The notes: generated by a model not told the origin, from the sequence alone. 64,000 nucleotides of DNA from Lysobacter antibioticus HS124 (GCF_000336385.2 NZ_HG424620.1:1-64000); one strand, 5' to 3'; shown: positions 30,689-41,365, counted from the stretch's first letter. Numbers and translations are program-made.

Positions 30689-30914
30689 GCCTCGGGCTCG
30701 GCGCTCCAATCCGTCGTCTCCGTCGCGGCGCATCGCGCGCCGCGGCGTCGTCGCGCCCGGCTTCGACTCCGCTGCACCGAGAGCGGCGATGCGGCATGCG
30801 GTGCCGGCCTCGGCGCTTCTTCGGCGGGGCGTCGGCGTTCGTCGCGCATGCGTCGCGACGATGGCGGCTTGCGCCTGCGCGGCAGAGGGTGGGGCGCAAA
30901 AGCATCGGGCAAAC

Positions 30915-30940
30915 AAAAACCCGGCCGAGGCCGGGTTTTT
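30915..30940. terminator. Bidirectional terminator between obgE and rpsT
   Basis: AAAAACCCGGC with CGAG loop and GCCGGGTTTTT. The A and T arms make it work on both strands, closing obgE (plus) and rpsT (minus). Confidence 0.95.
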
Positions 30941-30968
30941 GCGTCGCGCTGCCCGGGTGGGCGGCGGA

Positions 30969-31241
30969 TCAGGCGGCGGTGGCCAGCGCCTTGATGCGCG
31001 CGGCCAGGCGGCTCTTGTGGCGAGCGGCCTTGTTCTTGTGGATCAGGCCACGGGCGCTGAAGCGGTCGAGGATCGGCTGAGCGACGTCGAACGCGGACTT
31101 GGCACCGGCGGCGTCGTTCTCGCCGAGGGCCTTCAGCACCTTCTTGACGGCGGTACGCAGCATCGAACGCTGGCTGGCGTTGCGGGCGTTACGCACGACA
31201 GTCTGCTTGGCGCGCTTCTTGGCGGACTTGATGTTTGCCAC
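30969..31241 (-). CDS. rpsT: 30S ribosomal protein S20
   Basis: 90 residues. It starts [20 protein letters not shown] and ends with the basic helix [19 protein letters not shown], as in bS20. It binds 16S rRNA near the body of the small subunit. It is monocistronic, with a strong promoter (31334-31362) and a shared terminator. It is divergent from murJ, the usual arrangement in gamma-proteobacteria. Confidence 0.98.
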   Translation of the reverse strand: MANIKSAKKRAKQTVVRNARNASQRSMLRTAVKKVLKALGENDAAGAKSAFDVAQPILDRFSARGLIHKNKAARHKSRLAARIKALATAA

Positions 31242-31333
31242 GGGTGGATTCCTGGAATTATTTGGTTGAAAGCGTGATGAAACTGGACGAGGAACTACGG
31301 TTGAAATCGCAGTTGCGGAAAATCAGACCCAAA

Positions 31334-31362
31334 AGTATGGCCGATTCAGTGGGTTGCGTCAA
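31334..31362 (-). promoter_or_regulatory. Sigma-70 promoter of rpsT
   Basis: On the minus strand -35 TTGACG (31362-31357) and -10 CATACT (31339-31334), spacer exactly 17 bases. The predicted transcript begins about 85 bases before rpsT. Confidence 0.85.
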
Positions 31363-31380
31363 CTCCAGTGGAGGCCGCCG

Positions 31381-33012
31381 ATGAGCCGGGGTGGGGGGCT
31401 GCTGCGGTCGTCGCTGGTGTTCAGCGCGATGACCTTCATTTCCCGGGTTTCGGGCCTGGTCCGCGACCAGGTCTATGCCTGGCAATTCGGCGCCAGCCCG
31501 GCTATGGACGCGTTCTTTGTCGCGTTCAGGATTCCGAACTTCATGCGCCGGCTGTCCGCCGAGGGCTCGTTCTCGATGGCCTTCGTCCCGGTCCTGGCCG
31601 AATACAAGCAGCAGCACGACCAGGCCGCGGTCAAGGAACTGGTCGACCGGGTCACCGGCACCCTGGCGGCGGCGCTGCTGGTGCTGACCGCGGCGGTGAT
31701 CCTCGCCGCGCCCTGGGTCATGGCGGTGTTCGCCCCCGGCTTCGAGCCGGGCAGCGAGCAGTTCCGCCTCGCGACCCAGATGCTGCAGATCACCTTCCCC
31801 TATGCCTTGTTCATCTCCCTGGCCTCGCTGGTCGGCGGGGTGCTCAACAGTTACGAGAAATTCGCCGTTCCGGCCCTGTCGCCGGTGCTGCTGAACCTGT
31901 CGATGATCGCCGCCGCGATCTGCGCCAGCACGGTCATGGCCCCGCTCGGGATCGAGCCGGTGCTGGCCCTGGCCTGGGGCGTGTTCGTGGCCGGCGTGCT
32001 GCAGCTGGCGTTCCAACTGCCGGCGCTGGCCAAGCTCGGCCTGCTGCCGCGGCCGCGCTGGGGCGGGGCGCATACGGGCGTACGCAAGATCATGCGGTTG
32101 ATGGTGCCGACCCTGTTCGGTTCGTCGGTGGCCCAGCTCAATCTGCTGCTCAACACCGCGATGGCCTCGTTCCTGATCGCCGGCAGCGTGACCTGGCTGT
32201 ATCTCACCGACCGTCTGCTGGAGTTTCCGCTGGGCATGTTCGGGGTCGCGATCGGCACGGTGATCCTGCCGCACCTGTCCAAGCGCCATGCCGCGACCGA
32301 CAGCGAAGGCTATTCCAAGGGCCTGGATTGGGGATTCCGGTTGTGCCTGCTGATCGGCGTGCCGGCCTGCCTGGGCCTGGTGCTGTGCGCCGAGGCGCTG
32401 ATCGCCGCGCTGTTCCAGTACGGCCGGCTCAATGCCGGCGACACCGCGATGATCCGGCTCAGTCTGATGGCGCAGTCGCTGGCGGTGCCGGCGTTCCTGC
32501 TGGTCAAGGTGCTGGCGCCGGCGTTCTATTCGCGCCAGGACACCAAGACCCCGGTGAAGGCCGCGGTGGTGTCGGTGGCGGTGAACCTGCTGAGCACGGT
32601 CGGTCTGTTGCTGGCCGCGGTGTACTGCACCGACGCCGGCCGCGCCGCGCTGGCGTCCGGGGCGAGCCTGACCCAGGCGCTGGGGCGGGTGCCCGGCGCG
32701 CATGCCGGCCTGGCCGCGGCGATCGCCATCGCCGGCTGGGTCAACGCGCTGCAACTGGCCTGGTATCTGCGCCGCGCCCGCGTGTATCGGCGTCAGCCCG
32801 GTTGGGGCCGCTTCCTGCGCCAGATCGCCGTCGCCAGCCTGGCCCTGAGCGCGGTGGTGCTGGCGCTGCTGTGGGTCTGGACCGGCTGGACCGGTTGGCC
32901 GTGGTGGGAGCGGGCCTGGAAGCTGGCGGTGGTGGTCGGCGCCGGCGGCGCGGCCTACGGCGCGGCGCTGTGGCTGCAGGGCATCCGTCCGCGCGATCTG
33001 CGCGGGCATTGA
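31381..33012 (+). CDS. murJ: Lipid II flippase MurJ
   Basis: 543 residues from ATG 31381, with GTGGAGG 7 bases upstream; an upstream start at 31354 is rejected. About 14 membrane segments. MurJ landmarks: FISRVSGLVRDQVYAWQFGA near the start, DAFFVAFRIPNFMRRLSAEG, FSMAFVPVLAEYK, and YLTDRLLEFPLGMFGVAIGT. It moves lipid-linked peptidoglycan precursor across the inner membrane. Ala/Gly-rich insertions occur near residue 420. It lies divergent to rpsT and upstream of ribF. Confidence 0.97.
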   Translation: MSRGGGLLRSSLVFSAMTFISRVSGLVRDQVYAWQFGASPAMDAFFVAFRIPNFMRRLSAEGSFSMAFVPVLAEYKQQHDQAAVKELVDRVTGTLAAALLVLTAAVILAAPWVMAVFAPGFEPGSEQFRLATQMLQITFPYALFISLASLVGGVLNSYEKFAVPALSPVLLNLSMIAAAICASTVMAPLGIEPVLALAWGVFVAGVLQLAFQLPALAKLGLLPRPRWGGAHTGVRKIMRLMVPTLFGSSVAQLNLLLNTAMASFLIAGSVTWLYLTDRLLEFPLGMFGVAIGTVILPHLSKRHAATDSEGYSKGLDWGFRLCLLIGVPACLGLVLCAEALIAALFQYGRLNAGDTAMIRLSLMAQSLAVPAFLLVKVLAPAFYSRQDTKTPVKAAVVSVAVNLLSTVGLLLAAVYCTDAGRAALASGASLTQALGRVPGAHAGLAAAIAIAGWVNALQLAWYLRRARVYRRQPGWGRFLRQIAVASLALSAVVLALLWVWTGWTGWPWWERAWKLAVVVGAGGAAYGAALWLQGIRPRDLRGH

Positions 33013-33041
33013 GCCCGCGCGTGCCGCCGCAGTCCGTACCG

Positions 33042-33068
33042 TTGAGAGTCGCGGCCGGCGGCTATACT
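33042..33068 (+). promoter_or_regulatory. Probable promoter of ribF-ileS-lspA
   Basis: TTGAGA (33042-33047) and TATACT (33063-33068) with a 15-base spacer (16 if GTTGAG is taken as -35). The start would lie about 50 bases before ribF. Confidence 0.55.
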
Positions 33069-33124
33069 TCCGGGTTCATCCTTCGAGCTGAACCCGGCCG
33101 GCCCGGGTCCCCACGCCAGATCCA

Positions 33125-34114
33125 ATGAGCAGGCTGTTTCGTGACGTCGAAGGCGGGCAGGTCTGCCCGCACGGCAGTGTGGTCTGCATCGGCGCCTTCG
33201 ATGGCCTGCACCTCGGGCATCGCGCGCTGGTGCGCCACACGATCGCGCGCGCGCGGGCGCAGGGCCTCGGTGCAGTCGCGCTGAGCTTCGAACCGCTGCC
33301 GCGCGAGTTCTTCGCCCCGGCCGCTCCGCCGCCGCGGCTGCTGTTGCCGCGCGCCAAGGCGCAGGGCCTGCTCGACCTGGGCGTGGACCGGGTCGGCCTG
33401 CTGCGCTTCGGCCGCGCGCTCAGCAGCCTCAGCGCCGAGGATTTCGTGCGCCGGGTGTTGATCGAGCGCGTCGGCGCGCGCGAAGTCTGGGTCGGCCCGG
33501 AGTTCCGCTTCGGCAAGGCCCGCGGCGGCGACATCGCGCTGTTGCGGCGGATGGGCGAGGCGGGCGGGTTTTCCGCGCACGAAATCGAGCCGGTGCTGCT
33601 CGACGGCGAGCGCGTGTCCAGCACCCGCATCCGCGAGGCGCTGCTGGCCGGCGACTTCGCCGCCGCGGCGCGTTGGCTGGGCCGTCCCTATGCGATCGGC
33701 GGGCGGGTGGTGCGCGGCCAGCAGCTCGGCCGCACGCTGGGGTTTCCCACCGCCAACTTGCGCTTCGCCGGCAAGACGCCGGCCCTGTCCGGCATCTACG
33801 CGACCTGGGTGCACGGCGTCGGCGACCGTCCGCGGGCGTCGGTGTCGAGCCTGGGCACCCGGCCGACCGTGGCCGGGGTCGAGCCTTTGCTGGAAGCGCA
33901 CCTGTTCGATTTCGACGGCGACCTGTACGGTCGCAGGATCGAGGTCGAGTTCGTCGCCCACCTGCGTCCCGAACTGAAGTTCCCCGATCTGCCGTCCCTG
34001 ACCGAGCAAATGCACCGCGACGCCGAACAGGCCCGCGCGCTGTTGCGATTGGACGCTCCGCGCGTCGGCGCGCCGTCGCCGGCCGTGCGCGCGGCCGCGA
34101 CCCCACCTGCCTGA
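33125..34114 (+). CDS. ribF: Bifunctional riboflavin kinase / FAD synthetase
   Basis: 329 residues. It phosphorylates riboflavin to FMN and adenylates it to FAD. The N-terminal FAD synthetase domain has the nucleotidyl-transferase motif [29 protein letters not shown] and [13 protein letters not shown]. The C-terminal riboflavin kinase domain has [44 protein letters not shown] and [15 protein letters not shown]. It is followed 8 bases later by ileS; the ribF-ileS-lspA-ispH order is standard. The last ~25 residues are an Ala/Pro-rich extension. Confidence 0.97.
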   Translation: MSRLFRDVEGGQVCPHGSVVCIGAFDGLHLGHRALVRHTIARARAQGLGAVALSFEPLPREFFAPAAPPPRLLLPRAKAQGLLDLGVDRVGLLRFGRALSSLSAEDFVRRVLIERVGAREVWVGPEFRFGKARGGDIALLRRMGEAGGFSAHEIEPVLLDGERVSSTRIREALLAGDFAAAARWLGRPYAIGGRVVRGQQLGRTLGFPTANLRFAGKTPALSGIYATWVHGVGDRPRASVSSLGTRPTVAGVEPLLEAHLFDFDGDLYGRRIEVEFVAHLRPELKFPDLPSLTEQMHRDAEQARALLRLDAPRVGAPSPAVRAAATPPA

Positions 34115-34122
34115 GACCCGCT

Positions 34123-37059
34123 GTGACCAACGATCCGAACCAATCCGCCCCCGCCAACCCGTACAAGGCGACCCTGCTGCTGCCGGCGACTGAGTTCCCG
34201 ATGCGCGGCGACCTGCCCAAGCGCGAGCCGGAGACCCTGGCGCGCTGGGAAAGCGAGGGCCTGTACCAGCGGATTCGCGAACAGGTCAAAGACCGCGAGC
34301 GCAGCTTCGTCCTGCACGACGGCCCGCCCTACGCCAACGGCGAGATCCACATCGGCCACGCGGTCAACAAGGTGCTCAAGGACATCGTGGTCAAGTCCAA
34401 GCTGCTGGCCGGCTTCGACGCGCCCTACGTGCCGGGCTGGGACTGCCACGGCCTGCCGATCGAGACCAAGGTCGAGAAGGAGTTCGGCAAGGTCGGCGAC
34501 AAGCTCGACGCCGCCCAGTTCCGCGCCAAGTGCCGCGAATACGCGGCCAGCCAGATCGAGCTGCAGCGCCGCGACTTCAAGCGCTTGGGCGTGATCGGCG
34601 ACTGGGACAATCCCTATCGGACCATGGATTTCCGCTACGAGGCGGACATCATGCGTTCGCTGGCCAAGATCGTCGAACGCGGCCATCTGGTGCGCGGCTC
34701 CAAGCCGGTGCACTGGTGCTTCGACTGCGGCTCGGCCCTGGCCGAGGCCGAGATCGAATACCAGGACAAGGAATCGACCCAGATCTACGTGCGCTACCCG
34801 GTGCTCGACCGCAAGCGCGTGTTCGAGGTGTTCGGCCTGGAGGACGACGGCGCGCCCCTGTCGGTGCCGATCTGGACCACCACGCCGTGGACCCTGCCGG
34901 CCAGCCTGGCGGTGTCGATGGGGCCGCAGGTCGAGTACTCGTTGGTGCGGATCGAGCCCAGCGAAGCGGCCTTGTTCAAGGAGTCGGCGCAGCGTCCGGA
35001 GTACCTGCTGGTCGCCAGCGAACTGATCGGCGGCGTGCTCGCCGCGATCACCGCGCCGGAAGCGCTCAAGCAGGGCCACAGCGTCGAGACCCGCGACTGG
35101 TCCTCGCACAAGGGCGAGGCTTTCGAAGGCCTGCGCCTGCGGCATCCGTTCTACGCCGATCGCGAGATCCCGGTGCTGCTCGGCGACCACGTCACCACCG
35201 ACGCCGGCACCGGCGCGGTGCACACCGCGCCCGGCCACGGCCAGGAAGACTATGCGGTGTCGCTGAAGTACGGCCTGATCGAGCGCTACAGCGCGGCCCA
35301 GATCAATCCGGTCGATGGCCGCGGCAAGTACCTGCCGTCGACGCCGGGCGTGGGCGAGCACGTGCTGGCCGGCCAACACATCTTCAAGAGCGACGCCTTG
35401 CTGCTGCAGATCCTGCGCGAGGGCGGCGCGCTGCTCGCCGCCGGCCGGCTCAAGCACAGCTATCCGCACTGCTGGCGGCACAAAACGCCGGTGGTGTTCC
35501 GCGCCACCCCGCAGTGGTTCATCTCGATGGAGCAGGCCGGCCTGCGCGGCGACGCGCTGGCGGCGATCCCGGGCGTGACCTGGATCCCGGGCTGGGGCGA
35601 GGCGCGCATCTACAACATGATCGAGGGGCGTCCGGACTGGACCATCTCGCGCCAGCGCTACTGGGGCGTGCCGATCGCACTGTTCTTCCATCGCGAGAGC
35701 GGCCAGCCGCATCCGCGCACGGTCGAGATCATGCGCCAGGTCGCCGACGCGGTGGAGCGCGAAGGCGTCGACGCCTGGTACGCGATGACCGCCGAACAAC
35801 TGCTCGGCGACGAGGCCGGCGACTACGAAAAGGTCAACGACATCCTCGATGTCTGGTTCGATTCGGGCACCAGCCACGAGTGCGTGCTGGCGCAGCGGCC
35901 GCAGGACGGCCTGCGCAAGCCGGCCGACCTGTACCTGGAAGGCTCCGACCAGCACCGCGGCTGGTTCCACAGCGCGCTGCTCAGCGGCGTGGCGATGGAC
36001 GGCGCGGCGCCGTACCGGCAGGTGCTGACCCACGGCTTCGCCGTCGACGAGCACGGCAAGAAGATGTCCAAGTCGCTGGGCAACGTGGTCGTGCCGCAGA
36101 AGGTGATCGACGCGATGGGCGCCGACGTGCTGCGCCTGTGGGTCGCGGCGACCGACTTCAGCGGCGAGATGTCGGTGTCGGACAAGATCCTCAAGCAGAA
36201 CGGCGACGTTTACCGCCGCATCCGCAACACCGCGCGCTTCCTGCTCGGCAACCTCAGCGGCTTCGATCCGGCGCACCACCTGGTCGCGCTGCAGGACATG
36301 GTCGCGCTGGACCGCTACATCGTCCATCGCGCCGCCGAACTGCAGGACCGCATCGCTTCGGCCTACGAGCGCTACGACTTCGCCGAGATCGTGCAGCTGC
36401 TGTCGAATTTCTGCAGCGTCGACCTGGGGTCGTTGTACCTGGACGTGACCAAGGACCGCCTGTACACGATGCGCGAGGACTCGCTCGGCCGGCGTTCGGC
36501 GCAGAGCGCGATGTACCGCATCGCCGAGGCCTTCGTGCGCTGGATCGCGCCGATCCTGGCCTTCACCGCCGACGAGATGTGGCGCCATCTGCCGGCGGCC
36601 ACCGAGCGCGGCGCGCGCGCCGGCAACGTGTTGTTCGCGACCTGGTACGACGGCCTGGCCCTGCTGCCGGCCGATGCGCCCTTGTCGGCCGAGGATTTCG
36701 AACGCCTGCTGGCGCTGCGCGAAGGCGTGGCCAAGGTGCTGGAGCCGATGCGCGCCGCCGGCGAGATCGGCGCCGCGCTCGAGGCTGAGATCTCGCTGCG
36801 CTGTGGCGTCGCCGACCAGAACTGGCTGGCGCCGCTGGCCGACGAACTGCGTTTCCTGTTCATCAGCGGCGACGTCGAAGTGATCGCCGACGACGGCATC
36901 AAGGACATCGCCGTGCTGGCCGCGCCGACCGCCAAGAGCAAGTGCGTGCGCTGCTGGCATTACCGCGCCGACGTCGGCGCCGACGCGGCGCATCCGGAGC
37001 TGTGCGGCCGTTGCGTGAGCAACGTGGCCGGCGAGGGCGAGGACCGGCGCTGGTTCTGA
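34123..37059 (+). CDS. ileS: Isoleucyl-tRNA synthetase
   Basis: 978 residues from the GTG at 34123 ([20 protein letters not shown]), 8 bases after ribF; the frame is open further upstream through ribF in another frame, which is coincidental. Class I motifs: [17 protein letters not shown] and [12 protein letters not shown]. The editing domain has [17 protein letters not shown] and [21 protein letters not shown]-terminal zinc finger [12 protein letters not shown]...CGRC is present, as in bacterial type I IleRS. It charges tRNA-Ile and hydrolyses Val-tRNA. Mupirocin sensitivity is expected for this type. Confidence 0.98.
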   Translation: MTNDPNQSAPANPYKATLLLPATEFPMRGDLPKREPETLARWESEGLYQRIREQVKDRERSFVLHDGPPYANGEIHIGHAVNKVLKDIVVKSKLLAGFDAPYVPGWDCHGLPIETKVEKEFGKVGDKLDAAQFRAKCREYAASQIELQRRDFKRLGVIGDWDNPYRTMDFRYEADIMRSLAKIVERGHLVRGSKPVHWCFDCGSALAEAEIEYQDKESTQIYVRYPVLDRKRVFEVFGLEDDGAPLSVPIWTTTPWTLPASLAVSMGPQVEYSLVRIEPSEAALFKESAQRPEYLLVASELIGGVLAAITAPEALKQGHSVETRDWSSHKGEAFEGLRLRHPFYADREIPVLLGDHVTTDAGTGAVHTAPGHGQEDYAVSLKYGLIERYSAAQINPVDGRGKYLPSTPGVGEHVLAGQHIFKSDALLLQILREGGALLAAGRLKHSYPHCWRHKTPVVFRATPQWFISMEQAGLRGDALAAIPGVTWIPGWGEARIYNMIEGRPDWTISRQRYWGVPIALFFHRESGQPHPRTVEIMRQVADAVEREGVDAWYAMTAEQLLGDEAGDYEKVNDILDVWFDSGTSHECVLAQRPQDGLRKPADLYLEGSDQHRGWFHSALLSGVAMDGAAPYRQVLTHGFAVDEHGKKMSKSLGNVVVPQKVIDAMGADVLRLWVAATDFSGEMSVSDKILKQNGDVYRRIRNTARFLLGNLSGFDPAHHLVALQDMVALDRYIVHRAAELQDRIASAYERYDFAEIVQLLSNFCSVDLGSLYLDVTKDRLYTMREDSLGRRSAQSAMYRIAEAFVRWIAPILAFTADEMWRHLPAATERGARAGNVLFATWYDGLALLPADAPLSAEDFERLLALREGVAKVLEPMRAAGEIGAALEAEISLRCGVADQNWLAPLADELRFLFISGDVEVIADDGIKDIAVLAAPTAKSKCVRCWHYRADVGADAAHPELCGRCVSNVAGEGEDRRWF

Positions 37060-37168
37060 GCCCCCGTGCTCGCGCGCGTCCGAGGGCGCGCGCGAGCACG
37101 GCCGGTCCGCTTTCGCCGCTCGCTTGCGAGCTCCACCCTTTCAGTCGTTTTCTGCGGATGCCTCACCG

Positions 37169-37681
37169 ATGACCGATACCGCCCACCGACCCGACAAGAG
37201 CGCGCTGCCGTGGCTGATCGTCTCGATCGCGGTCATCGCCCTGGACCAGTGGAGCAAGGCCTGGGTGCTGGCCTCGCTGCCCGAGTACACGCCGGTGCCG
37301 GTGATCGACGGGTTCTGGAACTGGTACCGCAGCTACAACACCGGCGCGGCCTTCAGCTTCCTCAGCGACGCCGGCGGCTGGCAGAAGTACTTCTTCATGG
37401 TCCTGGCGGTGGCGATCAGCGGCCTGCTCGGGTTCTGGCTGTCGCGCACCCGCCGCGGCGACTGGAAGACCGCGCTGCCGTACGCCCTGGTGATCGGCGG
37501 CGCGATCGGCAACGTGATCGACCGGCTGATGCACGGCCATGTGGTCGACTTCATCCAGTGGTACTGGCGCGACTACCATTGGCCCTCGTTCAACATCGCC
37601 GACTCGGCGATCGTCGCCGGCGCGATCGGGATCGCGGCTTACGGGTTGTTCAGCAAGCCCGAGAAAGCGGGCAGCGAGTAA
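37169..37681 (+). CDS. lspA: Lipoprotein signal peptidase (signal peptidase II)
   Basis: 170 residues from ATG 37169 ([10 protein letters not shown]). Four membrane segments. The conserved boxes are [47 protein letters not shown] and [14 protein letters not shown]; the catalytic Asp pair lies in the last two. It cuts the signal peptide of acylated prolipoproteins such as the PstS lipoprotein and the others in this window. It follows ileS by about 110 bases. Confidence 0.97.
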   Translation: MTDTAHRPDKSALPWLIVSIAVIALDQWSKAWVLASLPEYTPVPVIDGFWNWYRSYNTGAAFSFLSDAGGWQKYFFMVLAVAISGLLGFWLSRTRRGDWKTALPYALVIGGAIGNVIDRLMHGHVVDFIQWYWRDYHWPSFNIADSAIVAGAIGIAAYGLFSKPEKAGSE

Positions 37682-37793
37682 GCAGAAACGAGTCGGCCGC
37701 GAACGGCGGACTCGTTTCCGATTGCCCGCCCCCGGCTTCTTTCCGCCGGGCCGCCGAAAGCGCCCGCTTGCCGACGGGAGTACAATCGCCCCC

Positions 37794-38744
37794 ATGGACG
37801 TCATCCTCGCCAACCCCCGCGGCTTCTGCGCCGGCGTCGATCGCGCGATCGAAATCGTCAAGCGCGCCATCGAAACCCTGGGCGCGCCGATCTACGTGCG
37901 CCACGAAGTGGTGCACAACCGTTTCGTGGTCGACGACCTCAAGCACCGCGGCGCGATCTTCGTCGAGGAACTCGACGAAGTGCCCGACGGCGCGACCGTG
38001 ATCTTCAGCGCCCACGGCGTGTCCAAGGCGGTGCGCGCCGAGGCCGACCGGCGCGGGCTGAAGGTGTTCGACGCGACCTGCCCGCTGGTGACCAAGGTCC
38101 ATCTGGAAGTCTCGCGCCATTGCCGCGCCGGCCGCGACGTGGTCCTGATCGGCCATGAAGGCCACCCGGAAGTCGAAGGCACGATGGGCCAGTGGCGGCG
38201 CGAGGCCGGTTCGGGCCGGATCTACCTGGTCGAGGACGCCGACGACGTCGCCCGGCTGGTGGTCGATCAGCCGGAGAATCTGGCCTACACCACCCAGACC
38301 ACCTTGTCGGTCGACGACACCCGCGGCGTGATCGAGGCCTTGCGCGCCAAGTTCCCGGCGCTGCAGGGGCCGAAGAAGGACGACATCTGCTACGCCACCC
38401 AGAACCGCCAGGACGCGGTGCGCGAATTGGCCCAGCACTGCGACCTGGTGCTGGTGGTCGGCTCGCCGAACAGCTCCAATTCCAACCGTCTGCGCGAACT
38501 GGCCGAGCGCGACGGCGTCGAAGCGCATCTGATCGACGGTGCGGTCGAGATCGATCCCAAGTGGGTCGAAGGCCGTCGCCGCATCGGCATCACCGCCGGC
38601 GCGTCCGCGCCGGAGGTGCTGGTGCGCGGAGTGATCGAGCGCCTGCGCGAACTCGGCGCGGAGCGGGTTTCCGAACTCGACGGCGAACCGGAAGACATGG
38701 TGTTCGCCCTGCCCAAGGAATTGCGCCTGCAGTTGGTGGATTGA
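37794..38744 (+). CDS. ispH: 4-hydroxy-3-methylbut-2-enyl diphosphate reductase
   Basis: 316 residues from ATG 37794 ([20 protein letters not shown]). It makes IPP and DMAPP in the last step of the MEP isoprenoid pathway. Three Fe-S cysteines are in [15 protein letters not shown] and [10 protein letters not shown]; ligand motifs [17 protein letters not shown] and [10 protein letters not shown] are intact. The C-terminus [16 protein letters not shown] fits. It closes the ribF-ileS-lspA-ispH series. A GGGATTN repeat starts at its stop codon. Confidence 0.98.
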   Translation: MDVILANPRGFCAGVDRAIEIVKRAIETLGAPIYVRHEVVHNRFVVDDLKHRGAIFVEELDEVPDGATVIFSAHGVSKAVRAEADRRGLKVFDATCPLVTKVHLEVSRHCRAGRDVVLIGHEGHPEVEGTMGQWRREAGSGRIYLVEDADDVARLVVDQPENLAYTTQTTLSVDDTRGVIEALRAKFPALQGPKKDDICYATQNRQDAVRELAQHCDLVLVVGSPNSSNSNRLRELAERDGVEAHLIDGAVEIDPKWVEGRRRIGITAGASAPEVLVRGVIERLRELGAERVSELDGEPEDMVFALPKELRLQLVD

Positions 38745-38786
38745 GGGTTGGGGATTGGGGATTAGGGATTAGGGATTAGGGATTGG
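38744..38786 (+). repeat. GGGATTA heptad repeat array after ispH
   Basis: Six near-identical heptads (GGTTGGGGATTGGGGATTAG then GGATTAGGGATTAGGGATT) follow the ispH stop at once, ending GGCAAAAGC like the other copies. No inverted partner is seen nearby. Confidence 0.85.
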
Positions 38787-38913
38787 CAAAAGCAAGAGCC
38801 AAAGAATCGCCCCAATCCGCAGGCCGGATTTCCTCGCGGAGCGGCTAGGCGGCAGAATGCCGCGATCGGCGCCGCACCGGCGGCGCGACCACGATGGCCC
38901 AGGGAGAGGACCG

Positions 38914-40068
38914 ATGTTCGACGCGATGCGCCGGCCGATGGCGGCATTGTTGGCTGCGGCCGTGCCGCTGCTGCACGCCGCCGAGCGCGCCCCCGGCGCG
39001 GCGATCGCGCCGGTCTACGCCCTGGCCGAGAACACCCTGGTCGAAGCCGCAGGCGTGCAAGCGCATAAGGCCAGCTTCTTCGCCTACGACGGCAGCGGCT
39101 GGAGCGCGTTGCGCGACGGCGATCGGATCGGACCGCCGCGACCGCTGAAGTGGTATTCGCGCTCGGACGGCCGGTTCTGTACCCACGCCCCCGAACGTTC
39201 TTACCGCGAGGCCGATTGCCGCGTCGTCGCGGTCGACGGCGACCGGGCGAGCTGGACCGGCGAAGACGGGCGCGCCGGTACCGGACAGGTGCTGGCCGGC
39301 GATGCCTGGAACCTGGAGCAGCGCTGGCTGCAGCGTCCGGTGCGCGCGCTCGCCGGGCGGGACGCGGTCGAAGCCCTGATCGGCCGCACCTTCGTCGTAG
39401 CGGTGCTGGGCGACGACAGACCAAGCGGTACCGAATCCGGCGCCTACCGTTTCGAACCGCGCGGCCGCGGGCAGATGCTGGTGCCGGACCCCGGAAATAG
39501 CGCCGATCGCATCGCCGGCGCCTCGCTGCGCTCGTTCCGATGGACCTTCACGCCCGAGCGCGGCCTGTGCATCGGGGTGGAAGAACGCTCGCCCGAACAG
39601 GGCGATTGCCGCAGCGTCCGGCTCACCGGCGATCGCATGGCCTGGCGCATGAGCAACGGTGGCGGCGCGTACGGCCGTGTGTTGGCCGGCGACCCGCGCC
39701 GGCTGTCGGCCCCGGCCCGCGAGGCCGCCCGGCGGCTGCGGGCGCGGCTGGTCGGGCAGACCCTGGTGGTGCGCCATCGCGACCGGCCGGAGCGGGAACG
39801 CGGAATTCGCTTGCTGCCCGACGGCGAGGGCCGGGTCGCGCTGCGCGGCGCCGGCTCGGCCGGCACCGTGCGTCCGCTGCAATGGCTGCTGCGCGACGAC
39901 CTGGGGCTGCTGTGCCTGAGCGACGTGCCCGCCAGCGTGCGGCGCCTGGAATTCACCGCGAACGAGTGCTTCGGCGTCGAAGCCGACGGCGACATCCTCC
40001 GCTTGCAGCCTCGCTCGGGGACCGCGCTGACCGGGCGAATCCTGGCCGGGAACGCCTGGGACCTGTAG
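38914..40068 (+). CDS. Secreted protein of unknown function with three ~120-residue repeats
   Basis: 384 residues from ATG 38914 (MFDAMRRPMAALLAAAVPLL then HAAERA, a signal peptide). The mature part consists of three related units. Each ends in the same string: GQVLAGDAWNL, GRVLAGDPRRL and GRILAGNAWDL. Each also has a paired-cysteine segment (GRFCTH...EADCR; GLCIGV...GDCRSV; GLLCLSD...NECFGV), a FR/KW turn before it, and an R-x-W/L pattern. One disulfide per unit is likely. I do not recognise the family. GGAGAGGACCG precedes the start. It probably acts in the periplasm or outside. Confidence 0.75.
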   Translation: MFDAMRRPMAALLAAAVPLLHAAERAPGAAIAPVYALAENTLVEAAGVQAHKASFFAYDGSGWSALRDGDRIGPPRPLKWYSRSDGRFCTHAPERSYREADCRVVAVDGDRASWTGEDGRAGTGQVLAGDAWNLEQRWLQRPVRALAGRDAVEALIGRTFVVAVLGDDRPSGTESGAYRFEPRGRGQMLVPDPGNSADRIAGASLRSFRWTFTPERGLCIGVEERSPEQGDCRSVRLTGDRMAWRMSNGGGAYGRVLAGDPRRLSAPAREAARRLRARLVGQTLVVRHRDRPERERGIRLLPDGEGRVALRGAGSAGTVRPLQWLLRDDLGLLCLSDVPASVRRLEFTANECFGVEADGDILRLQPRSGTALTGRILAGNAWDL

Positions 40069-40152
40069 CGCCGGCGGCCCGGCCGCGGCGAAGGGGAGGG
40101 CGCTAGGGTTCGCCCGGAATCGGCGGTCTCGCGTCGTTCGATGTCTCGATTT

Positions 40153-40164
40153 GACAACGTTGTC
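40153..40164. promoter_or_regulatory. LacI-type palindromic operator upstream of the GH16-like gene
   Basis: Perfect 12-base palindrome GACAACGTTGTC with a central CG, the shape of LacI/GalR operators. It overlaps a TTGACA (-35-like) at 40151 and lies 67 bases before the start at 40231. Confidence 0.6.
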
Positions 40165-40230
40165 TTCTGTGCGGGAGATTGCTCCGCTCGATCTATCGCC
40201 ATCGACCGGTCACCGACAAAGGACGACACC

Positions 40231-41229
40231 ATGGGGCTGCACCGTACTTTCCTCGCGAGCATCGTCGCTGCATCCATCGCCGTCGCCGGTTGCGATTCGA
40301 ACACCGGCGCCCCGGCCGGACAGGCCTCCGAACCCGCGCAAACGTCGGCCCCGCAGCCGGCGCCGGCGGCGGACGCAGTCTTTTTCGACGATTTCAGCTA
40401 TCCGGATCTGGCCGCGTTCCAGGCCAACGGCTGGAAGGTGAGGACGGAAACCGGCCATCCGGGCATCAAGGGCGCGACCTGGTCCGCGCAAGGCCTGTCG
40501 TTCCACTCGGACATTGCCGATACCCAGGCCGGCGCGGTGAGGATGAGCTCGGTCACCGACGGCACGGGCGAGAACACCCGCCACACCCAGTTCTGCCACG
40601 CGCGCAAGTATCGCGAAGGCACCTACGCCGCGCGGATCTTCTTCCGCGATGCGCCGAGCTTCGGCCCGGACGGCGACGAGGTGATCCAGACCTTCTACGC
40701 CATCAGCCCGCTCAAGGCGCCGATGGACAAGGACTACAGCGAGACCGATTTCGAATATCTGCCCAATGGCGGCTGGGGCGAAAACACCATGCCGGCGATG
40801 TGGACCACCACTTGGGAAACGTTCCAACTGGAGCCGTGGACCAAGGTGAACGAGTTCTCGCGCAAGCAGGGCAGCTACGCCGGCTGGCGCACCCTGGTGC
40901 TGACGGTCGCCGACGACAAGGTCCGCTACTACGTCGACGGCCAGCTGTTCTCCGAGCACAGCAGCGCCGTGTACCCGGAAGACTTCATGTCGATCAACTT
41001 CAACTTGTGGTTCATGCCCAAGGGCGCGGACGGCTCGCTGGGCCCGGTCGATTCCCCGGAACTGCGCGAGTACCAGGAAGACATCGACTGGGTGTTCTTC
41101 CAGCAGGACGTCGCCCTGGCCAGCGCCGAGGTGGAGGCGAAAGTCGCCGGCCTGCGGGCCCGGAACGTGGCGCACGTCGATCGCGTGAAAGAGCGGAGCC
41201 CGGCTTTGCCGTCGCCCTGCGGGCTGTGA
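40231..41229 (+). CDS. GH16-like glycan hydrolase/binding lipoprotein
   Basis: 332 residues from ATG 40231, with AAAGGA upstream. A lipoprotein signal (LASIVAASIAVAGCDSN) is followed by a Pro/Ala linker and a concanavalin-like beta-sandwich domain. The GH16 catalytic pattern E-x-D-x-E is seen as SETDFEYLPNGGWGENTMPA. Around it are TYAARIFFRDAPSFG, GWRTLVLTVADDKVRYYVDG, and FMSINFNLWFMP, as in laminarinase-like enzymes. It likely cuts a beta-glucan or similar polysaccharide at the cell surface. The substrate cannot be read. A LacI-type palindrome upstream suggests sugar-controlled expression. Alternative: an inactive glycan-binding relative. Confidence 0.7.
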   Translation: MGLHRTFLASIVAASIAVAGCDSNTGAPAGQASEPAQTSAPQPAPAADAVFFDDFSYPDLAAFQANGWKVRTETGHPGIKGATWSAQGLSFHSDIADTQAGAVRMSSVTDGTGENTRHTQFCHARKYREGTYAARIFFRDAPSFGPDGDEVIQTFYAISPLKAPMDKDYSETDFEYLPNGGWGENTMPAMWTTTWETFQLEPWTKVNEFSRKQGSYAGWRTLVLTVADDKVRYYVDGQLFSEHSSAVYPEDFMSINFNLWFMPKGADGSLGPVDSPELREYQEDIDWVFFQQDVALASAEVEAKVAGLRARNVAHVDRVKERSPALPSPCGL

Positions 41230-41365
41230 CCGTCGTGGCCTGAGGAGCGGGCGGAAGCTGACCAGCTTCGCTTATCGCCGAGTCCGATCGCGGGCGAGGC
41301 GACGCGGACCTGTCGCCGCCAGAATTGACCGCTCAAGCCCCGGCCGCCTAGAATTGCCGTCCTTC

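Noticed and set aside
33673-34122. Apparent 150-residue extension of IleS overlapping ribF
   Set aside because: It is the open frame on the back of ribF; IleS homology begins at the GTG at 34123 and ribF has a proper stop.
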